Below are positions 43,509-52,702 of a DNA stretch of 64,000 nucleotides, piece by piece. A program made the translations under genes and the position numbers. This DNA is from Niastella caeni (GTDB lineage Bacteria; Bacteroidota; Bacteroidia; Chitinophagales; Chitinophagaceae), in the NCBI RefSeq assembly GCF_004834005.1, contig NZ_STFF01000004.1:434001-498000 (forward strand), in the 5' to 3' direction. The stretch's first letter is position 1, and each line of letters starts with the position of its first letter. Under the pieces are notes generated by a model. That model searched no databases and was not told the DNA's origin. It saw only the letters and a list, made by a program, of their open reading frames with translations.

Positions 43509-43814
43509 ATGATTGTACGACTCACTTACCTTAGTTTCCTGCCGCAAAATTTGGCACAGGCTAAGAGGATTTACAGCGAACAGGTTGTTCCTGTTGTAAG
43601 AAAACAAAAAGGTAATCTTGATTGCAGATTGCTGGAACCTATTGAAAAAAATGATGATTATATTTCTATGACAACCTGGGAATCCAAGGCCGATGCCGAT
43701 GCTTATCATAGCAGTGGTACGTACAGGGACCTGGTTGAAAAAGTTAGAAAAGATTTCGCCAAAGACCCGGTATTGAAAGTGTACACTACAGAAAGCATCC
43801 TGGAACACGCATAG
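43509..43814 (+). CDS. Antibiotic biosynthesis monooxygenase (ABM)-type protein
   Basis: 101 residues of the ABM ferredoxin-like fold: MIVRLTYLSFLPQNLAQAKRIYSEQVVPVVRKQKGNLDCRLLEP, then DDYISMTTWESKADADAYHSSGTYRDLVEKV. The family forms dimers and ranges from quinol monooxygenases to haem-degrading proteins; the residues here do not fix the activity. It is preceded by an unusual GGAGG (SD), which fixes the start, and followed by a strong terminator. Confidence 0.8.
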   Translation: MIVRLTYLSFLPQNLAQAKRIYSEQVVPVVRKQKGNLDCRLLEPIEKNDDYISMTTWESKADADAYHSSGTYRDLVEKVRKDFAKDPVLKVYTTESILEHA

Positions 43815-43830
43815 CGGCGCTGGCTGCTAT

Positions 43831-43877
43831 CAACTTGTAAGGGCCTTCTCAGTCAGGCCCTTACAAGTTGTTTGTTT
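43831..43877. terminator. Bidirectional terminator
   Basis: A perfect 15-bp stem (CAACTTGTAAGGGCC at 43831-43845 with GGCCCTTACAAGTTG at 43856-43870), 10-nt loop, then TTTGTTT on the plus strand. It closes the ABM gene and, from the other side, the seven-gene uptake operon. Confidence 0.82.
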
Positions 43878-43891
43878 ACTGCTACAAAATG

Positions 43892-45058
43892 TTATAATAT
43901 CTCTTCCAGTTTTTTGATCAGGGCCTCACCCCGTAAATGAACCGCCACGATCTTTCCCTGCGGATCGATCAGGAAATTCATTGGAATTTCCTGAATGCCG
44001 TAAAGCTTTGTCACTTTGCTGTTTTCTTCAGCGGTAAGCGTAGCCACCTGCGTCCAGGTGAGTTTGTCTTTGATGATAGCTGCAACCCACGCTTTGCGGT
44101 CGCCCGGCTTTTCGAGCGACACGCTGAGTATAGTGAAGTTTTTATCTTTAAAACGTTCGTAGGCCTTTGTCACTGCAGTCGTGTTTTCATAGCGGCAGGG
44201 TATGCACCACGATGCCCAGAAATCGAGCAGCACATATTTTCCGCGAAAAGATGTTAAATGAACCGGATTGCCCAGTGTGTCGTTCAGCACAATATCCTCC
44301 GCCTTGTTGCCGGGTCCTACCTTGAATGCTGCTTCAATCAGCTCGCCCAGTTGTTTGCCCACCACTGTTTTTTTCAACGGAGCAGACAGCTTACTGTACG
44401 TTGCTTTCAACAGTTCTTTTTCTTCCGATAGTGATTTTGCATTAACCTTCTCCTTTAACAAACCCAGCGATACATGTGAAGCAGGGTTGGCTTTCATATA
44501 CGCCCATTCAACGCTATCGACCTGCTGCTTACAGCGGTCATTGATAGCCGTATAATTCATTTTTGCCAGGGAGTCGCGGGCAATGATCGCACGCAGCATG
44601 TCGTCGTACGATGCTCTTTCCTTTTCCCCGAAGGGTTTCATTTTCTTCTGGAACGCCAGGAAATCTTTTTGTGACAGGCCGGGGGCCTTTATAACGGCCG
44701 TTGATAATGGTGAACCTTCCAGCGTAACTTCGCCGCCTTCAATATAGAACTCACTTTTTTCACTCATTCTCCAGGGAATGGCTTTCCGTACCTCGTTGGT
44801 GGTACTGATTGTCATTGTTGCCCTGGCAGGGTCAGCCACCGTGCCTTCTATTGTAAATACACCATCCCTGATCACAGCTGCGCTATACACATTTTTAACG
44901 CCATTGAAATAAGCGATCGTAACCTTTTCGCCATTCCTTGTGGTATCTTTCAAATTCCACTTGATCCTGAATGCGGTTTGCGCGGAAAGGCACATGGAGG
45001 CGCCTGTCATCAAACTTATGGCAACTGCTGCTTTAACTGTTTTCATACCTTTTTTCAT
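43892..45058 (-). CDS. TlpA-like thioredoxin with N-terminal DUF4369 domain
   Basis: 388 residues: signal peptide (1-27), a DUF4369 sandwich (~28-115: FRIKWNLKDTT, GVFTIEGTVADPA), a helical middle and a thioredoxin AhpC/TSA-TlpA domain (~245-388) with active-site WCIPC (Cys285/Cys288) and the cis-Pro region QEIPMNFLID. It is periplasmic and reduces or isomerises disulfides. It is the last gene of the sigma/FecR/SusCD operon; TlpA proteins are common tails of such loci. Confidence 0.9.
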   Translation of the reverse strand: MKKGMKTVKAAVAISLMTGASMCLSAQTAFRIKWNLKDTTRNGEKVTIAYFNGVKNVYSAAVIRDGVFTIEGTVADPARATMTISTTNEVRKAIPWRMSEKSEFYIEGGEVTLEGSPLSTAVIKAPGLSQKDFLAFQKKMKPFGEKERASYDDMLRAIIARDSLAKMNYTAINDRCKQQVDSVEWAYMKANPASHVSLGLLKEKVNAKSLSEEKELLKATYSKLSAPLKKTVVGKQLGELIEAAFKVGPGNKAEDIVLNDTLGNPVHLTSFRGKYVLLDFWASWCIPCRYENTTAVTKAYERFKDKNFTILSVSLEKPGDRKAWVAAIIKDKLTWTQVATLTAEENSKVTKLYGIQEIPMNFLIDPQGKIVAVHLRGEALIKKLEEIL

Positions 45059-45078
45059 TTTATTTATTTTGAACTCTT

Positions 45079-46635
45079 TTAATTAATGGCTCTCCAGTTC
45101 ATGTCTTTTATTTTTATCAAACCGTCCCAGTCGCTTCTGTCGACCGGTGTAATATCCACTGAATTGGGATTTGTACCTACCATAAAGCGACGCAGCCTTC
45201 CTTTGGAGGAAGCATTGTAGGTAGCAATGTACAGGGCATTGGTAGCATAGTCGATCTGGGTATCGAATTTGAGCATGGTTATTTCATCTGGTCCCAATTG
45301 CGTTAACTGGTAAATTTTTTCAAGCCCCTTGTTGTAATCGTAAGCATACAACCTATTACCAACTGAATAGAATACTACTGAGCGGCGTGACGAGAATGCA
45401 TAGCAATTGGCTTTATCGAAATCTACAGCCAACGGCAATACGGTATAAACATCCCGCTTGGGCGGGGTGGCGCCGCTGGCGTAAAACTTATAAATATGGC
45501 ATTGGTTGCTGTTGTCTTTCAGGATCGCAAATGAATTGCCGTTGGTAGAACCACCGTCGGTATTACGGGTATTTTCACCATACACCAGTGTTCGGCCCAC
45601 TGAGGCCTGGTCCCAGGGAAAAGCATCAGTTGCTTTATCGGTTAATGCGGTTGAAGTAGTGCCGATACCAAAACCGTTATAATTCATGAAACGCTGGTTG
45701 TCGGCATCATACCAAATCATGGTGTTCATACTGCCAATGGCGTACCACAGGAACGGCGCTGTTTTTAGCCGCTTATCGTAATTGGATGCCTCCCGGTTAA
45801 CCGGGTTCGTATAATAATCACCGCCCCCTGTAAGAAAAGTATGGGTGGTGAATATGTTGCCATCACTTGTCATAATGGCCCGTGTATTTTGGTTACTCAT
45901 TGTTCCTGCCCGCTCCCTGATCTGCGGAATAGCGAGTATGGGAGTAAGACTTTGTTTATCGGCAAATTCGTTGGTAACCGTAATGGTGGCAAATGTTTTG
46001 GAAGTGTTCCCCAGCATGCTCTTGCGGTCGAGATAATAGGAACCGCTTTTTGTCATCACCCACACCCTTCCGTTATTACTGTTTGTATCCTTACCCCCGA
46101 TCTGCATAATGGTCACGGGGTCATGCAATGCGGGCAGGCCGCTGTTACTTAAAATGCCGTGTATCACCAATGTATCGTTCGTCATCGAGATCATATCCAC
46201 TTCCGCGCTCCCGTTCTCCCCAGTTCCCATCAGCATCAACCCGCTTGAATACCGCGTGCCCACCGTTACCGTGGCGCCTGCTTTCCACGCTATACCGGTT
46301 GCATTATCTATGATCCTTAAATAGAGCGTATACACATCGGGGTTCACGTTGATACGGGCATCGAGCACAGGCTGCCTTCCCAGTGTATCAACCGGATTAA
46401 ATCCCCTGTACAGGATCCAATAGTAGGAAAGACGATCCGGATCAGTTATCTCTTCGGTCATCTGTATGTTGGGCTCAATGTGCAGTACATCTACACCAAG
46501 CACAACCGGGTAATTTTCTTTCAGCCCGGTTATTTTGATCTCATTGATGTCTTTGTAATCATAATTCCCCTTGTCCTTGTAACAGGCCGACAGGAAAATG
46601 AAAGCAGTTAGTATGGTTATGCTGATTTTTTTCAT
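45079..46635 (-). CDS. PKD-like family lipoprotein
   Basis: 518 residues. The lipobox is LSAC (Cys18), followed by YKDKGNYDYKDINEIKITGL, the diagnostic opening of the Bacteroidota PKD-like lipoproteins that accompany SusCD pairs. One Ig/PKD-like domain (~35-125) precedes a likely propeller (YSSGLMLMGTGENG, RVWVMTKSGSYYLDR, LYAYDYNKGLEKIYQL). It is predicted to be surface-exposed and to bind the substrate together with SusD. It lies 20 bp before the TlpA gene and 24 bp after DUF4843. Confidence 0.85.
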   Translation of the reverse strand: MKKISITILTAFIFLSACYKDKGNYDYKDINEIKITGLKENYPVVLGVDVLHIEPNIQMTEEITDPDRLSYYWILYRGFNPVDTLGRQPVLDARINVNPDVYTLYLRIIDNATGIAWKAGATVTVGTRYSSGLMLMGTGENGSAEVDMISMTNDTLVIHGILSNSGLPALHDPVTIMQIGGKDTNSNNGRVWVMTKSGSYYLDRKSMLGNTSKTFATITVTNEFADKQSLTPILAIPQIRERAGTMSNQNTRAIMTSDGNIFTTHTFLTGGGDYYTNPVNREASNYDKRLKTAPFLWYAIGSMNTMIWYDADNQRFMNYNGFGIGTTSTALTDKATDAFPWDQASVGRTLVYGENTRNTDGGSTNGNSFAILKDNSNQCHIYKFYASGATPPKRDVYTVLPLAVDFDKANCYAFSSRRSVVFYSVGNRLYAYDYNKGLEKIYQLTQLGPDEITMLKFDTQIDYATNALYIATYNASSKGRLRRFMVGTNPNSVDITPVDRSDWDGLIKIKDMNWRAIN

Positions 46636-46659
46636 AATGAATTGCCGGGTTGTTAGTAA

Positions 46660-47505
46660 TTAATAAGGCACGCCAACGATGGAAGTCCAGGGAACGGTAC
46701 CAACCCACATCAGTCTGCCGTCATCCTCTTTCACAGGTGTTCCGGCATTGAACTGGTTCACCAGGTAACGCGTCATTTCTGTAGTGATGAGGTTCGATAA
46801 TACCAGGGGCATCGTTGCATCTGAGCCAAAGTCTTCATAGGTAAGGTTAAAGAGCTGGCACATCAGTAACAGCTTTTTCCTGGTAAAGGCGCCCCACGCT
46901 CCTGTTTCCTTGTTGGTGGCGGTTACTACAGAACCGCGCCAAACCGCTGGTTGTACCATCAGGTCGCTTACATTGATAGTATGAAGGCTGGCATCGAAAG
47001 CGGTGTCGGGGCCCAGGTTGTTTGTGCCTAAACCCGGTATGGCCTTCCAGTTTGTAAAAACAATTCCGAAATCTTCGCTGGCAATCAGCCGGAGACCGAC
47101 CTTTTTGTTTGCCACCGCCAAATCGGGTGTGCGTTTCAGTGTTACCGGTATATACCCATAGATAGCGCTGGCCGGAATAATAAATGTTTCACCGATCGGC
47201 AGAAAGTGCACGCCTTCCTGTGCGGTAGTGGAATCGGGGTTTATTTCAACAGTGAACTGCCGGTCATAGTCTTTAACTGGACCGGTGATCATGACTTTTA
47301 TATTAGCGATATATTCTTTTACGCTCGCGGGTTGTTTTACAAACTCAATGTTGGTGTATGGGCGGTAAGGCCATGATGAAGGGGACGCATACGAAGGTCC
47401 GGATGTCACTGCAAAATAAATACCTTCCACGCCATCATAGCCCATCATCTCTTTTTTGCAGGATGCGAGCGAAAGCAGAATCAAAAAGTATATGATCTTT
47501 TTCAT
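46660..47505 (-). CDS. DUF4843 domain lipoprotein
   Basis: 281 residues with lipobox LASC (Cys16) and the opening KKEMMGYDGVEGIYFAV typical of DUF4843. The middle carries the F-T-V-E-I-NPDSTTAQEGVHF motif. These are surface lipoproteins of SusCD loci with unknown ligand. The gene precedes the PKD-like lipoprotein by 24 bp. A repeat-filled 122-bp gap separates it from susD. Confidence 0.85.
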   Translation of the reverse strand: MKKIIYFLILLSLASCKKEMMGYDGVEGIYFAVTSGPSYASPSSWPYRPYTNIEFVKQPASVKEYIANIKVMITGPVKDYDRQFTVEINPDSTTAQEGVHFLPIGETFIIPASAIYGYIPVTLKRTPDLAVANKKVGLRLIASEDFGIVFTNWKAIPGLGTNNLGPDTAFDASLHTINVSDLMVQPAVWRGSVVTATNKETGAWGAFTRKKLLLMCQLFNLTYEDFGSDATMPLVLSNLITTEMTRYLVNQFNAGTPVKEDDGRLMWVGTVPWTSIVGVPY

Positions 47506-47540
47506 TGTTTTACTTTTTTATGCGATAAAAAAAGCATTAA

Positions 47541-47625
47541 GATTTCGGGATTTCGGGATTTCGGGATTTTTCGATTTTATTGAATGCTGCTATTGTAGCA
47601 ATCTCAAAATCCCAAAATCAGCAAT
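47541..47625. repeat. Tandem GATTTCGG repeat with inverted partner
   Basis: Three and a half copies of GATTTCGG run at 47541-47569; at 47600-47621 the complementary words AATCTCAAAATCCC and AAAATCAGCA follow. The arms can pair into a hairpin in the transcript between susD and DUF4843 and may set the relative expression of the two halves of the operon. Confidence 0.6.
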
Positions 47626-47627
47626 AA

Positions 47628-49094
47628 CTAGTTGTACCTGTTAGCTACCTCACTTACAGGCAATGGCACTACATAATTGTTCAGGCTCATAGTTTTTGTG
47701 CCGGTAAGCGCCGCGTGATTAGGTACTGTCGTCATGGCATTTCGCTTATAGTAGAAGAACATTTGTCCTTCACCGAATACCTCTTTTCTGAACTCCCGGG
47801 TGATAAAATCTTTCAACTGTGCCGTTGTGGCGGGTGATAAACTAACACAGTTCCTTCCCGTACGCAGCATGTTCAGCCAGGTTGTTGCTTCGCTGAGCGT
47901 ATTACTGCATTCAGCGGCAATTAGAATAACTTCACTCAGCCTAATCAGCGGCATCATGTTGGCGCCTGGACCTTTACTCGTAACGCCAAACTTAACATGG
48001 GTAAGAAAGGAGCCGCTGGTATTGTTTTGGATCATCCATGCTTTAAGCCGGTGGTCGTTCTGATCATCGTACAGTTCATTCCGCCGTACCGGGTTATCGT
48101 CATTGTTATTAAAACTCAATCGCATGCCCTGATCAAGGTCTGGCGCGAAGAAGCCCGTGTAAATATTCTGGCGACTGATAGTATATAACGAGAACATCAC
48201 TTCTGAAATGAACAGGTGATCGAATTCGGGCAATGAGGGGCCGTTATTGGATAATCCTATTTTGAAAATGGGCTTGGCGGGATTAAGCACTGCCGCAAGT
48301 ACCTCCTTAGCTTCCTTCCCTGCGTTCTCTTTATCCTGCTTCCAGAGATATGCCCTGCCCAGCAGTGCTTTTACAGCATAGTAGTTAAGGCGGTACTGCC
48401 TGAAATTAAAATCGTTAATACCATTGACACTGGCGCCATAACGAACTCCATCCGTTATAACCGGATCTGCGTCTTTCAATAATGCAAGAGCCGCCATAAG
48501 ATCATCGATAACATGTTGCATGATCTCCGCTGAACCAAGTAAGGCAGGCGATTCTGGCCGCGATGAAGTATTATAAGGGATACAGGGCTTTTCTTTATCT
48601 GCCTGTGAATAAATGGGACCAAAGAGCCGCAGCATATCAAAATGCAGCATGGCCCTTAATGCGAGCGCCTCTCCTTTCACGATACCGAAATAGGCGCCCG
48701 GCAACAACCCGTTGCTGTTTTCCCCGCACCTTTCAATGATCACATTGCAGTTAACAATGAGTTCATATGCTTTTTTCCAAATGTTGTCGAATACGAGTTT
48801 TGTATTATCTGATGTGTAGTTAAAAGTTGTGAAGTCGGCAAACCGGTGGGTTGAAAGCGGCATATAATAATACTGCGCCATCACATCGAGGCTACTCATG
48901 GTCATGTTTTCACCATAGATGCCGGCATTGGTCAATTCAACATACACACCGTTCAATGCACTCAGGTAGCCATCTCTGGTAGAGAACAACTGATCTTCCG
49001 CCAAGCGGTCGCTCGGTTTTACATCGATCCATTTTTTGCAGGATCCAAGTAGAAAGGTTAGCATCAAACAACTGACAATTATTTTTATTTTCAT
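47628..49094 (-). CDS. RagB/SusD family outer-membrane lipoprotein
   Basis: 488 residues with lipobox LLGSC (Cys19) and the SusD opening KKWIDVKPSDRLAEDQLFSTRDGYLSALNGVYVEL. The helical TPR-like body includes ALRAMLHFDMLRLFGP and YYAVKALLGRAYLWKQDKENA, and the C-terminal pattern EFRKEVFGEGQMFFYYKR is present. SusD binds substrate at the surface and caps the SusC barrel. It lies 25 bp after susC. Confidence 0.92.
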   Translation of the reverse strand: MKIKIIVSCLMLTFLLGSCKKWIDVKPSDRLAEDQLFSTRDGYLSALNGVYVELTNAGIYGENMTMSSLDVMAQYYYMPLSTHRFADFTTFNYTSDNTKLVFDNIWKKAYELIVNCNVIIERCGENSNGLLPGAYFGIVKGEALALRAMLHFDMLRLFGPIYSQADKEKPCIPYNTSSRPESPALLGSAEIMQHVIDDLMAALALLKDADPVITDGVRYGASVNGINDFNFRQYRLNYYAVKALLGRAYLWKQDKENAGKEAKEVLAAVLNPAKPIFKIGLSNNGPSLPEFDHLFISEVMFSLYTISRQNIYTGFFAPDLDQGMRLSFNNNDDNPVRRNELYDDQNDHRLKAWMIQNNTSGSFLTHVKFGVTSKGPGANMMPLIRLSEVILIAAECSNTLSEATTWLNMLRTGRNCVSLSPATTAQLKDFITREFRKEVFGEGQMFFYYKRNAMTTVPNHAALTGTKTMSLNNYVVPLPVSEVANRYN

Positions 49095-49119
49095 GTATTG
49101 TCGTTTTGGTTATGGTCAA

Positions 49120-52100
49120 TTAAAATCGCACCCCTACAGATAAAGAGACCGACCGGGCAAAAGGATAATCAATGCCCCGTTCGTTCTTTACAGTAGACAG
49201 CCTGAAAATATCGTTCATGTAAGCCCTGATGGTTACCGAAGAAGCTCTTATCGCCTTCAGCCATCGGGCAGTGGAATTTTCATACCCTACGGAGATAGAT
49301 TCACCTGCCAGGATATTGTTGTGTGCTACAAAGCGCGATGACATAGGATTTGAACTTATTTCCATTATGGATTTAAACTTTGCGTTGTCGCCGGGTTTTT
49401 GCCAGCGATCGTGCAACGCGCGTTTATCCTGGTTCAGCCCTATTTTCTGAAAAGGAATATTTTCCACTTTATCATACAGCGTTTGCATGAATATTTGTCC
49501 GCCAATACGGTACCTAAGCGCTACGTTGGCTGAAAAACCTTTCCAGGAAAAGGAAGAACCGATGATGCCTTCCACCTCGGGATCGCTGTTACCCACCACT
49601 ACCTCATCCTGGTAATTGTGAATGAACGAGTGTAAGCCATCTTTGGTAAGGAACACTTCCCGGCCGGTGGCAGGATCAATACCCTTTGAACGAACGGCCC
49701 AGAGATCGGAAGGACTGGCCCCGTCATAATAGCGGGTCATATTTGCCCCTTTGTTCTTTTCATTGAAGTTGGAAAGCGCATTGCCAAAGTCCCTGTATTG
49801 AGAACGGAGCCGGCGTGCATTTGCATTAACCATCCAGGTTAGTGCCTTCCGCCGCACCACGGTATAGTTGGCCGTAAGCGTGAAGCCTTTCTGTTCAAGG
49901 GCGCCCATATTACCGGTTACGCTGGTGGCCCCTGCAGAAGAAGGCAGTGCTGCAAACACCAGCAACGGATCAGTTGTTTTAATGAAATAGTCGGCATTTA
50001 TCCGCAGCCGGTTTTTCATTGTTTCCAGGTCAAACCCAATGTTCCGGTCGATCGTTTTCTGCCATTTCAACGAAGGGTTTCCATGGTTCTGAACAATTAC
50101 ACTGGCACCGAAAGGGTTACGGTTCTCATTATTGTACCGGTATACTCTCGTTGAGATATAATCGCTGAAGTTCTGGTTGCCCGGGTTCCCGATAGAGGCC
50201 CGCAGGCGGAGGCTGTTCATCCAGTAGAAGGAAGGCTTATTGAAAAATGCTTCCTTGTGAACATTCCAGGCCAGTCCCAATGACCAGATAGTGGTAAACT
50301 GCCTGTTGGCCCCAAATACGGAAGCGCCGTCTGAACGCAGGGTGGCATCGAGCAGGTACCGTTCATTAAATGCGTATCCGGTGTTCAGGAAATAGCTGGC
50401 GCTCCGTCGCTTCGACTCAAGGTAGGAAGCCCGCCTGGTGTCGGAATAACCAAATGCAAATGCTGCATTGGGAAAATCATCGCTGATGAATCCACGCACT
50501 TCGTATGAACTGCCAACCGCAGCCACCTGGCTCAGGCGCATTCCCGTAACTACATTCAGCATATGGTTTTGCGCCAGCAATTTTCCATAGGTAAGCGTAA
50601 GATCTCCATCATAGTTCATCTGACGGTCGTTCAATTCATAATAGGTACCCTGCCGTAGCGGGTCGGTCCCGGCAAATTCCGAGTTGAAAGGCGATCTGAA
50701 TATTTCATCACGAATGGCCAGGCGGTTGATGCCCACCCGGGCGCGCGCCCTCAGTTCATTCAGCAACCGCCATTCTATTTCAAAGTTGTTGGTGAATCCC
50801 TGCGATTCGGATTTGTTCACATTATTATTACGCAGGTCATAGAGCGGGTTATAGTAGGTTTCGGTTTTTATGGGCGCTCCGAAATAGGCGGCATATGGAA
50901 ATGAATTCAACACCTTGTTGATACCGCCCAGCTCATTGTATTTCCTGAAATAGGGATTAGCCCGGGAGAATTGCGAGAACGCAATGGTTTCCCGGGTGGC
51001 GTTCACCATATCGATACTTAACGAATTGGTTACCGACAGGCGTCCTTTGCGATAAATAAGCCGAACGTTACCATTGGTAAGCTTGCGGCCCGAACCTTTC
51101 ATTACACCCTGGTTTTCGCCAAAGGCAAGCGACACGCCGTAACGCAGGTTGGCATCGCCCCCTTCGGCAAATAAGGTATGCCGTTGTGTAATGGCAAAAC
51201 GCAATGGTTCGTTCATCCAGTACGTGTTCACACCACGCCTTACTTCAGCCAGCAGGGCATTGTATTTTGCATCCGCCTCGGGTGTAACAAAGTTACCGCC
51301 GGCATCTATAGAGCCCAGGAAAGCGGTTTGCTTTTCGAACTCCAGTTTCTCTTCTGCATTCATCAGGTTATAATCGCTGAGGTCGGGTATGCTGTAAGTG
51401 GTATTGAGGTTATAGTTCAACTGCAGGCGGCCGGGCGTTGGTTTCCTTGTTTCAACCACCACTACCCCATTGGCCGCCTTTGAACCGTAGATTGCCGTGG
51501 CAGCCGCATCTTTCAGCAACGTAATACTTTCAATACGGTCCATGCTGAAATCGCTGATGATCTGCAGGGTGCTTTCAAAACCGTCAAGGATAAATAATGG
51601 CTGGTTAGGATTGGTGCCATATTGTTCCGTTAAACCGATCACGCTGCTCTTGCCCCTGATCTCTATATCCGGTAAACGGTTAGGGTCTGAACCAAAGGTT
51701 GTGTTCTCTATGATGGCAAACGATGGATCTAGCGTTTTCAATGCCTGTAACGGGTTCTGGTTGCCTACCACCTTCAGTTCCTTTGCAGTAAAGGTTGTTG
51801 ATGAACCGGTGAAACTTTCTTTTTTACGCTGGTAGATCCCTGTTACCACCTGGTCTTTCATGGCGGTAACGGACTGTACCATTTTAATAGTGAGCCGGTC
51901 GCTGGTTTTTATCCGCACTTCCATTTGCTCGTGGCCTACGGCAGAAATAACAAGCGTTTGTCCCGTAGCGGCGCGTATTGAAAATGCGCCTTTGGCGTCG
52001 GTAGAAACTCCCCTGAACGTGCCTTTCACCAGCACGCTGGCGCCGGTAATCGGTTCGCCGAACTCGTTAGTTATTACGCCCGAAATGGTGCGCGTGCTAT

Positions 52101-52431
52101 CGGCGGGGGCAATATCGGTTGCAGGCAATGCTGCAACTGGTTTGCGGCTGAGTGTAATGGTCTTTCCCTCGGTGCGGTAATGCAGCGGCTGGTCTTTCAA
52201 TGCCGCCTGTAAAAATTCGTTGAGCGGCATGTTGTGCACCGAAATGGTTACGGGCCTTGTGTTTGTCAGGAGTTGCTTGTTGTAGAAGAACACAAAGCCG
52301 GTTTGTTTCTCCACCGCTGAAAACAAATCTTTCAGTGAAAGTCCGTTCGCCGACAAGGTCACAGTTTGCGAAAAGGTGTTTGCCGAAACGGTTAATGAAG
52401 TAGTAAAAAGAAAAAGGATTACAATTCTCAT
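49120..52431 (-). CDS. SusC/RagA TonB-linked outer-membrane transporter with STN domain
   Basis: 1103 residues from the ATG at 52431, where the signal MRIVILFLFTTSLTVSANTFSQ begins; a start at 52590 would add 53 residues. The order is: secretin/TonB N-terminal (STN) domain (~23-90: LSANGLSLKDLFSAVEKQTGFVFFYNKQLL), carboxypeptidase-like domain (~115-195: ISGVITNEFGEPITGASVLVKGT), plug (VESITLLKDAAATAIYGSKAANGVVVVET), and a 22-strand barrel. The STN domain allows signalling to FecR, so substrate binding should activate the upstream sigma factor. The substrate may be an iron chelate or an oligomer; I cannot decide. Confidence 0.92.
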   Translation of the reverse strand: MRIVILFLFTTSLTVSANTFSQTVTLSANGLSLKDLFSAVEKQTGFVFFYNKQLLTNTRPVTISVHNMPLNEFLQAALKDQPLHYRTEGKTITLSRKPVAALPATDIAPADSTRTISGVITNEFGEPITGASVLVKGTFRGVSTDAKGAFSIRAATGQTLVISAVGHEQMEVRIKTSDRLTIKMVQSVTAMKDQVVTGIYQRKKESFTGSSTTFTAKELKVVGNQNPLQALKTLDPSFAIIENTTFGSDPNRLPDIEIRGKSSVIGLTEQYGTNPNQPLFILDGFESTLQIISDFSMDRIESITLLKDAAATAIYGSKAANGVVVVETRKPTPGRLQLNYNLNTTYSIPDLSDYNLMNAEEKLEFEKQTAFLGSIDAGGNFVTPEADAKYNALLAEVRRGVNTYWMNEPLRFAITQRHTLFAEGGDANLRYGVSLAFGENQGVMKGSGRKLTNGNVRLIYRKGRLSVTNSLSIDMVNATRETIAFSQFSRANPYFRKYNELGGINKVLNSFPYAAYFGAPIKTETYYNPLYDLRNNNVNKSESQGFTNNFEIEWRLLNELRARARVGINRLAIRDEIFRSPFNSEFAGTDPLRQGTYYELNDRQMNYDGDLTLTYGKLLAQNHMLNVVTGMRLSQVAAVGSSYEVRGFISDDFPNAAFAFGYSDTRRASYLESKRRSASYFLNTGYAFNERYLLDATLRSDGASVFGANRQFTTIWSLGLAWNVHKEAFFNKPSFYWMNSLRLRASIGNPGNQNFSDYISTRVYRYNNENRNPFGASVIVQNHGNPSLKWQKTIDRNIGFDLETMKNRLRINADYFIKTTDPLLVFAALPSSAGATSVTGNMGALEQKGFTLTANYTVVRRKALTWMVNANARRLRSQYRDFGNALSNFNEKNKGANMTRYYDGASPSDLWAVRSKGIDPATGREVFLTKDGLHSFIHNYQDEVVVGNSDPEVEGIIGSSFSWKGFSANVALRYRIGGQIFMQTLYDKVENIPFQKIGLNQDKRALHDRWQKPGDNAKFKSIMEISSNPMSSRFVAHNNILAGESISVGYENSTARWLKAIRASSVTIRAYMNDIFRLSTVKNERGIDYPFARSVSLSVGVRF

Positions 52432-52628
52432 AGCTTTACTTATTGAAGCTGTGAGCAGTGAAGCAGCGCCGGCAGGTTTGCCCGGGGCCGGCACTTCGGA
52501 GTTATACCAGTGACATACCTCCTCATGTGAACATGGCCTGGCTAATAAAAAAGGCGCAATACACTGATCACAAGCAGCAGTTTTGGGCATACTTTTATTG
52601 CAGTTTGGTTGGTTAATAAATGCTTGCT

Positions 52629-52702
52629 GAACGCTTAAGGCGGAACGCTAAACGCAGAACGCAAAAGGCAGTCTAATAAAAAGTATTAGCGTTAAGCGTT
52701 TT
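52629..52702. repeat. GAACGC/GCGTT inverted word repeat before fecR stop
   Basis: Words of the form GAACGCTTAAGGCG and GAACGCTAAACGC run at 52629-52661; their complements TTAGCGTTAAGCG lie at 52686-52698. The arms form an imperfect hairpin in the fecR-susC spacer, just after the FecR stop on the minus strand. Another example of the window's word-repeat class. Confidence 0.6.
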
